A DNA stretch of 64,000 nucleotides from Prinia subflava (lineage: Eukaryota; Chordata; Aves; Passeriformes; Cisticolidae), in NCBI RefSeq assembly GCF_021018805.1, contig NW_026960611.1, forward strand, positions 1,736,001-1,800,000, in the 5' to 3' direction. Shown here in pieces: positions 57,451 through 64,000 of this stretch. Every line of letters starts with the position of its first letter. Position 1 is the first letter of the stretch. The notes under the pieces were generated by a model. That model saw only the letters and a program-made list of their open reading frames with translations, did not search any database and was not told the DNA's origin. The position numbers and the translations under genes were made by a program.

Positions 57451-60400
57451 AATGAAGATGTTGAATTTCTGGTAGATACTGGAGCTGCCTACTCCGCGTT
57501 AAATACTTTAAAAGGGAAACTGAGTCACGATACTGCACAGGTTATCGGAGCAACCGGGGTAAGCGAAACATGGCCTTTCTTTGAACCTTTAGACTTTAAA
57601 TTGGGAAAGCATTTGGTAAACCACCAATTCCTCTATATGCCTGCCTCCCCTAGACCATTGATGGGGAGGGACTTACTAGAAACATTGGAAGTAGAAATTA
57701 AGTTTAAAAAGGGAAAGGGTGTACAAGTTATAATACCTGAATCTAAACTTGTTGAAGTTGCTGCACTTTTTGTGCAGGCAGGACATAATGAAATCCCTGC
57801 TGAAGTTGAGAAGGAGGTAAATCCAATAGTGTGGGCTGGTGATATCCCAGGAAGATCCAAACGCGCAGAACCAGTGATCGTTACACTCAAACCAGGAGCT
57901 ACACCAGTAAGGCAAAAGCAATACCCTTTGAAATTAGAGAGCCGTACAGGACTAATGTGTATAATTGAAAAATTCTTAGAACATGGTTTATTAGTGCAAT
58001 GTGAGTCTAAATTTAGCACTCCCATTTTAGCTATTAGGAAAGCTGATGGTAAGAGTTACCGATTAGTACAAGATCTAAGAGCGATTAATAAGATTACAGA
58101 GGACATACACCCAGTAGTAGCCAATCCCTATACCCTTTTGACTGCGCTGACAGACGAATTAGGGTGGTTTACTGTGGTGGACCTGAAGGATGCCTTTTTT
58201 TGCATTCCTGTGCGTAAAAACAGCCAAGAGCTTTTTGCTTTTGAGTGGGAAAACCCTCAGACAGGGAGAAAAACTCAACTTACCTGGTCAGTGCTACCAC
58301 AGGGTTTTAAGTCCTCGCCGACTCTATTTGGAAATCAGCTAGCAAAGGAATTAGAGGACTGGAAAAGACAGGAGCCAAAAGCAGTTATTCTACAGTACGT
58401 AGACGACATCTTGATCCCAGCCGGAACCAGAGAGGACTGTATACAACTTACTGTAAGTTTATTAAATTTCTTGGGACTGAGTGGGTATAGAGTTTCAAAA
58501 GACAAAGCACAGATTGCTAAAGAAACGGTAGTTTATTTGGGGCTTGAGATTTTTTGTGGACATCGACAGCTCAGCAAAGAACGGAAAGAAGCCATCTGTC
58601 GATTCCCAGAGCCCCACACTACAAGGGAAATGCAAGCCTTCCTGGGAATGGTAGGTTGGTGTCGGTTGTGGATAGCAAACTGGGCTGCTGGTAAAACCCT
58701 TATATGAAGCCTTAAAGGATGCTGAGAGAGGGATTATCATATGGACTGAAAAAAGCAGAGCAGCTTTTAAACAGCTGAAGCACTCTCTGATGTCAGCTCT
58801 GGCGCTGGGTCTGCCAGACTTAACTAAACCTTTTGAACTGTTCACATATGAAAGACTGAATATGGCTTTGGGGGTACTAGCACAGCGGCTCGGGAACCAA
58901 CGGAGGGCTGTGGCCTACTTCTCTAAACAACTAGACCATGTTGCCCAAGGCTGGCCAGGGTGCCTGAAGGCTGTGGCAGCCACTGTCATCCTGATTCAAG
59001 AAGCCCGAAAGCTCACCCTTGGGCAACACATTGTGGTGTATGTACCCCATGCTGTAGAAGCTGTACTTGAGCAAAAGGGGGTACATTGGTTATCTGGTAG
59101 CCGGATGCTTAAGTATCAAGCACTGCTGCTAGAGCAGGATGACGTTACTTTGAAAACCACTTCTGTCGTTAACCCGGCTATGTTTTTGTCTCCCACTTTA
59201 ATTGACGGTATGCCTGAACATGACTGCTTACAAACAACTGAAGAAGTCCATTCTAGTCGACCAGATCTGAAGGACAGGCCCCTAGAAGATCCAGATTGGG
59301 AACTCTTCACAGATGGGAGTAGCTTTGTGAAAAATGGTAAAAGAATGACTGGCTATGCTGTGACCACACAGGACAAGGTGATTGAGGCCAAGGCCCTGCC
59401 GGCAGATGTATCATTGCAGAAGGCTGAATTGATCGCGCTGACGAGGGCCTTAGACTTGAGTGAAGGAATGAAGGTAAATATCTGGGCTGATTCTAGGTAC
59501 GCGTTCAGTGTTGTCCATGCCCACGGAACCATCTGGAAGGAGAGAGGACTTCTGAACGCTCAAGGCAATCCAGTTAAACATGCTCAACAAATACTTGCTC
59601 TTTTAGAGAGCATTAAAAAACCCACAGGAGTAGCTATTATGCACTGTAAAGGTCACCAAAAAGGGAAAACTGCTCCAGAATTGGGAAATTGCTTTGCTGA
59701 TAAAGTGGCAAGAGGAATTGCAGAGAAACATATCCTAGCAGCAATTCCACAAAAAGAAATTGATTTATCTGAGTTTACCCCAAAATATGATCAAGCTGAT
59801 CATAAACTAATTAAGTTTCTTAAGGCTAAGATCACAGAGAGTGGATGGGCTGTTACACCAGCAAATCAGGTTGTAGTATCATCCTTGATCCTTTGGGAAC
59901 TAGCCCAGAGAGAACATGAAAACACACATTTTGGAGTTGAGAATCTTCTAAAACATTTAAAAAAGGTAGTGATAGGGAAGGGAATGGCTGACATTGCACA
60001 ATCAGTAGTGAGTAAATGTGAAATTTCTTGTAAAAACAATCCTGACACGAGGAAAAGAGTGGTGTTAGGAGTAACAAAGGCAGGGGATCTTCCTGGGGAT
60101 TACTGGCAAATAGATTTTGCGGAGTTACCACGTAAAGAGGGATACCGATACTTGCTGGTATTAGTGGATACTTTCAGTGGATGGCTGGAAGCTTACCCTT
60201 GTCGCACCAACATGGCTAGGGAAGTAACAAAAGTCTTGCTTAACCATATCATTCCGAGGTTCAGGGTTCCCTTGGGAATGTCATCAGATAGGGGACCACA
60301 CTTCGTTGCAAAGGTGATTAAAGAGATCAGTCAAATCTTGGGAATTACCTGGGACTTGCACACATCATATAGACCCCAAGCGAGCGGTAAAGTTGAACGT

Positions 60401-60916
60401 ATGAATGGGACTCTTAAGACACAAATTAGTAAAATTTGTCAAGAGACATCTATGACATGGGTCCAAGCGCTGCCTATAACCTTACTAAGAATTTGCATCC
60501 AACCCAGGCGAAGGGATAACATCAGTCCCTATGAAATATTGTATGGGAGACCCTATCAAATCCCACATATCCCAGGTGAGATTCATATGAAAGGGAAACT
60601 TGATTTACAAAGATATTTAATAGCTCTAAGTTCTACTTTGCAGAAGCTTCAAACCTATGTCATGTTATCTAGACCCATAGGATTGGATACACCTGTACAT
60701 CCTTTCCAACCTGGAGATTGGGTGTATGTTAAGTGGTGGGACAGTGATCCTTTACAAGCCAAATGGAAGGGACCATTTCAAGTCCTGCTGACCACCTTCA
60801 CCGCAGTAAAAGTCGCTGGCCAAGGACCATGGATCCACTACTCCAGAATTAAGAAGGCTTCTGCCCCTGAGACAATTGCGACAACAAAGACTGATGCAAA
60901 TGATAATACATTGTAA
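57397..60916 (+). pseudogene. pol: pro-pol: protease, reverse transcriptase, RNase H, integrase; one frameshift
   Basis: Read in the gag frame after the UGA. Protease: VEFLVDTGAAYSAL with the catalytic DTGA at 57475-57486, then LMGRDLLE. Reverse transcriptase: FTVVDLKDAFFCIPV, LPQGFKSSPTLF and the catalytic YVDD (58396-58407). A frameshift in about 58660-58705 ends this frame at a TGA (58705-58707); the rest is open in the next frame to 60916. RNase H: FTDGSS, QKAELIAL, WADSRYAF, CFADKVARG. Integrase: HX3H, then a CEISC zinc site, D-D-E at 60113, 60287 and 60395 with exactly 35 residues between the last two, and a C-terminal WKGPFQVLLTTFTAVKV. It ends with TAA at 60914-60916. The frameshift prevents a functional enzyme. 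Confidence 0.95.
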
Positions 60917-60970
60917 ATGAATTCTTTTCTGTGTTTAATTACTGTTTTCTTTACATTTCTGGCTGGGTAA
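60917..60970 (+). other. Short hydrophobic open frame in the place of env
   Basis: An ATG immediately after the pol stop opens 17 codons, MNSFLCLITVFFTFLAG, then TAA (60968-60970). It looks like a signal peptide cut off from its protein. Position and hydrophobicity suggest the stump of an env gene whose body was deleted; with so few residues this is inference. The 106 bases up to the polypurine tract show no env motif. Confidence 0.5.
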
Positions 60971-61076
60971 GACATAATTTTGTTAGATACTCTTACTGTT
61001 AGATATTTATTTTTCGCTAGATACTGGTTGCTATTTAGGTAGAGACTCGACAAGGTAGAGGCCTTGTCAAGCCTCT

Positions 61077-61090
61077 AAAGGGGGGGAAAC
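61077..61090 (+). promoter_or_regulatory. Polypurine tract of the env-less provirus
   Basis: AAAGGGGGGGAAAC lies directly upstream of the 3' LTR and would prime plus-strand DNA synthesis. Confidence 0.9.
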
Positions 61091-61483
61091 TGATGCCTTA
61101 GGGCTGGGTTTTTCTGTTTTGTCTGATAGCACTGAGTAGTGCTAGGATCTTCACAGGGTGATGGGGGTAGGGCAGTCTTGTTCAAGGACATTGTCTCCAA
61201 GCTCCAGGCCCGAGCATAAACAACCTGGAAGAGAAGGGCAGGTCGAGAGGAGGGTGTTCGGTGATTCGGGGTTATTGATTGGACAGTGCATTGCTATATG
61301 CAAATGAATGGAAACTTGTAAAAGGGGTAAGATCTGGGGACAAGCCCCTTTTTTGTCTCCATCTTGGAAATATTCGGGCTGGGCCACTTCTGTGGGTCTG
61401 GAGACGCAAGGGCATGGGCTTGAATAAACACTCATTTTGTTCCTTTCACTCTGTCTAGCCTCTGTTTCAGCCTCAAGGCATCA
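61091..61483 (+). repeat. 3' LTR of the env-less provirus
   Basis: 393 bp, 390 identical to the 5' LTR. Poly(A) signal at 61423-61428 ends the viral transcript. TSD AGGA follows at 61484-61487. Confidence 0.95.
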
Positions 61484-61487
61484 AGGA

Positions 61488-63592
61488 TCATGCCACTACC
61501 TCAGTGATTGTCTGCCTAACAGGTATGTCCAGCAGAGATCAGACAGAGGATTTTCCGATATATTCTTATTCTTCCCTGCATTCAGTTTTCTTCTTTCAGT
61601 CCCTCCCACCCACACTGCTCTACCATCAGATTTACTCTGGGCACTTGCTCATGTGCAAATCAAGTAAAAGTTATACTTGGGGAGAAGGAATACTGAACTC
61701 CTATTGCCATGCAGACACAGAACCCAATCACAAGATGGGGAAAAAAAATCAAGAGACTGGCTTGGTGAGAAAAATGGAATCTTCCACTTGTTTTTATGGC
61801 TTCAACTCAACTCTCAGTAATTTTTCAGCATAGACATACAGGGAATTTAGTTGTCATATATGCTGGTGCCCAGAGCAGTCTTACTTCTTGTTTTCTCTAT
61901 CAAATAGGCCATAGGCAGACTTGCTTTACATACAGCATAAGCTGTAGTGACAGGTACTTATCAAAGTTGAAATCAGAAGCTGTGACTCAATTTGAGATAA
62001 AGGGCCCCATGTGGAGCCCAGAAGCTGGGAATCCATAATGTAAACAAAGGAGATGAAGAAATTTTAAATATTTACAGCCTATCAAATGCAAGAGGTTTGA
62101 AATGTCTTTCAATTAAGCCAATATCTCTGATTTTCAGTGCACACCGAGGTCACAATTTTATCTCTGAAATGCTTTCTTTCACTGTTTGACAAGCTGAACT
62201 CTGCCAGACCTACAGAGTCAGGCAAGCATTTAATCTCAGTCAGATTTCTGCCTGATTAGAGAATGTTTTCAACCTCTGAAAAGCAAGCAGCCCATTTTAA
62301 ATGTATATACAAACAGGTCTTTTATGAAACAGCTCAATGGGAAAGGATGGAGGGACACTTCTTTGCTGCTGTAAGATTTCCATTTACAAAGGACTGCTGC
62401 AAATGCCTAACAAAGTTTAGTCAGGCATGGAGGGGCAGGAGATGTCTTGGACAACCTGAGTTTAATTTGTTCTCCTGGGGCCAAGATTTATGGTTATCAG
62501 AGGGATTATTATATATTTTTTCTGTTCACAGGACTTATTTATTTGAACCTCTCTGCTTGCAGACTTACCAGAGACTTCTAAGCACTTTCTAAGCAAGAGT
62601 GCTATTGAGTATTGGAGACCCTCTGATACGATGAGGAGTCACCTCTTCTTCTCAGGCAGGGAACAGAGGCACAGCAAAAAATGAAGGGATTTGCTCAATG
62701 TCTGCCTTGCAACTGAATGTGAAGTGCACAGATTTGGCAAACCCTGATACCTACCAATCGTCTCAGCCACCGTTAAGCCATCTTGCTCTCTCAGCTTTTT
62801 TCTTTTTTTGTCTTAGCAAGAGTTCTCCTCTGGTTTCTAGCCAGCCTTTTTTTTTTCTTTTTTTTTAATGTTCATGCAAATCATCATTTATACTTGAAAA
62901 TTTCCTGAGCATAATGACTGGTAATGGCATGAATAAGTATTCTTTTAAAAATCCCCTTGCAGTTCTTATTTGCGTTATTCCCTGAGCTCACATAGTAAGA
63001 TATTAAAAGCTGGTAAGATTGTTATCCTAGGTTCGCTACCAAATATTTTTTGCACCTCAAGTTGCGTCGTCATTTATGCTCCAGCTCAAATCTCTACCCA
63101 GTGCTGGTTAATTACCCAATCACTGATTATATCATAACAAATTTATTGGCATTTTAAATGCTGCAGTCTCATGGTGTCAGGAATTTCAGAGATGGCTTAC
63201 AGTTGATTGGTATCATTAAATGTGACATATATAAAGCTGCAAATTTAAACTTTCCACCCCATTCCCAGTGAAGACAAATAAAACTCCCTTTCAGGCACAC
63301 TGATAATGCAGACAAGTAAACTTTGAGAGCACTGTAATGTTTATGAAATACAAGTGTGTCATAAAATCAATCATTAATCAGACAAAATGAAAGACCCGTG
63401 AACTGAAATTTTAAGCATTGTACACCAGTTAGTTCAAGAACTGTAACTGTCTTGGGTTATGTAACCAAAAAAAAGTGTCTTCTATTTCATCTGTAGAATG
63501 CAGTTGGGACATGGTTTCTTTTTTTTTTTTTTTTCTTATCTCTGGTAACTCTGGGGGGGGGGAGGATGGATGCCTTCTGATAATAGACCATC
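61488..63592. other. Unique AT-rich sequence, no gene recognised
   Basis: It holds a T-rich patch (62846-62868) and, at 63520-63562, a T run and a G run. No gene, RNA or repeat family seen. Confidence 0.4.
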
Positions 63593-64000
63593 TGTTAAAA
63601 CCAGGTGGGGCAGTGTTTCTTATCTCTTTCATCAACCTTGTCCACTGTCAAGGGGATATCTTCTGTTAATGGGCCATTAAGACTCACCAATGACATGACA
63701 CATTACATCATCCCATTGTGAGATGCACTACCCAGTGGGGAGGAGCCAACCATTCCCTACCCAGATAAAAATGGGGACACAGGGACCCCAGACATCCAGA
63801 CATACTCTTTTCCCCTGGATTCTCAGAGGAAAACCAGACTCATCTCACCGCCACCTAACCTGTTTACAGGATCATCTCTACTCCAACAGAACCACATCTG
63901 TCATAATCTCTACTCCAACAGAACCACATCTGTCACTCCAGGAGGACTTATTTGGACTGCTTCTAACACCCTGGCCGACAGGGTGTCAGGTCGTATTCCT
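63593..64000 (+). mobile_element. LTR cut by the window end, with a 30-bp tandem duplication
   Basis: Starts TGTTAAAACCAGG and matches the minus-strand LTR at 53736-54197 in opposite orientation up to the last base of the window. A 30-base unit beginning 'atctctactccaacagaacc' occurs twice in tandem (about 63874-63935), but once in the other copy. The TSD cannot be checked because the right end is missing. Confidence 0.75.

Larger units (their letters stand above)
54837..61487 (+). mobile_element. Young gammaretrovirus-like provirus without env
   Basis: A 6643-bp provirus (54841-61483) with 393-bp LTRs and the 4-bp TSD AGGA at 54837-54840 and 61484-61487. Order: LTR, tRNA-Arg primer site, 190-base leader, gag, a UGA stop with pseudoknot, pro-pol, a 17-codon stub in place of env, polypurine tract, LTR. 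Single zinc knuckle, same-frame gag-pol, DD35E integrase with GPY/F-type end and 4-bp TSD all place it in class I. It carries one premature stop in capsid and one frameshift in reverse transcriptase. The LTRs differ at three sites, so the insertion is recent. Confidence 0.95.

Overview
The window looks like a gene desert from a bird, most likely a songbird. I recognise no host exon, tRNA or rRNA. What fills it is avian retrotransposon sequence: CR1 LINE fragments on the minus strand, ending in the ATTCTGTG-type 3' repeat, and LTR retroviruses of several classes with target-site duplications (TSDs) of 4, 5 or 6 bp. By my own tally about 60% of the 64 kb is recognisable transposon. The rest is AT-rich unique sequence in which I see no gene.

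Layout. 1-5113: unique sequence, two CR1 fragments and a solo LTR (4324-4916). 5114-8999: a gag-only class II (ERVK-like) provirus on the minus strand. 9244-9963: a solo LTR. 9984-22558: a nest of five insertions, all on the minus strand. An old solo LTR contains a second solo LTR, which contains a 10.7-kb class I provirus. That provirus contains a CR1 inside its pol gene and a 4.5-kb non-coding LTR element with identical LTRs; each LTR-element boundary is fixed by a TSD. 24596-53735: mostly solo LTRs, including an inverted pair (28264-30412 and 37802-41442), one split by a CR1 and the other by a second copy of the non-coding LTR element. 54841-61483: the most intact element, a 6.64-kb gammaretrovirus-like provirus on the plus strand. 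63593-64000: another LTR, cut by the window edge.

The 54841-61483 provirus has 393-bp LTRs differing at three sites, a primer-binding site matching tRNA-Arg(UCU), gag, protease, reverse transcriptase, RNase H and integrase, but no env. Its gag ends in UGA, and a well-formed pseudoknot starts 6 nt later, the arrangement expected for gammaretroviral stop-codon readthrough. It carries an extra stop in capsid and a frameshift in reverse transcriptase, so this copy cannot make full-length Gag or Gag-Pol.

The most unusual signal is in the nested class I provirus (11154-21835). Its LTRs are almost identical, yet much of its interior has lost CC dinucleotides on the plus strand (GG to AG in the element's sense strand). 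The CR1 inside pol shows the same change. This looks like one burst of cytidine deamination during reverse transcription, acting on a viral RNA that already carried the CR1. The youngest elements (14403-18877 and 54841-61483) show that several LTR families were active recently.
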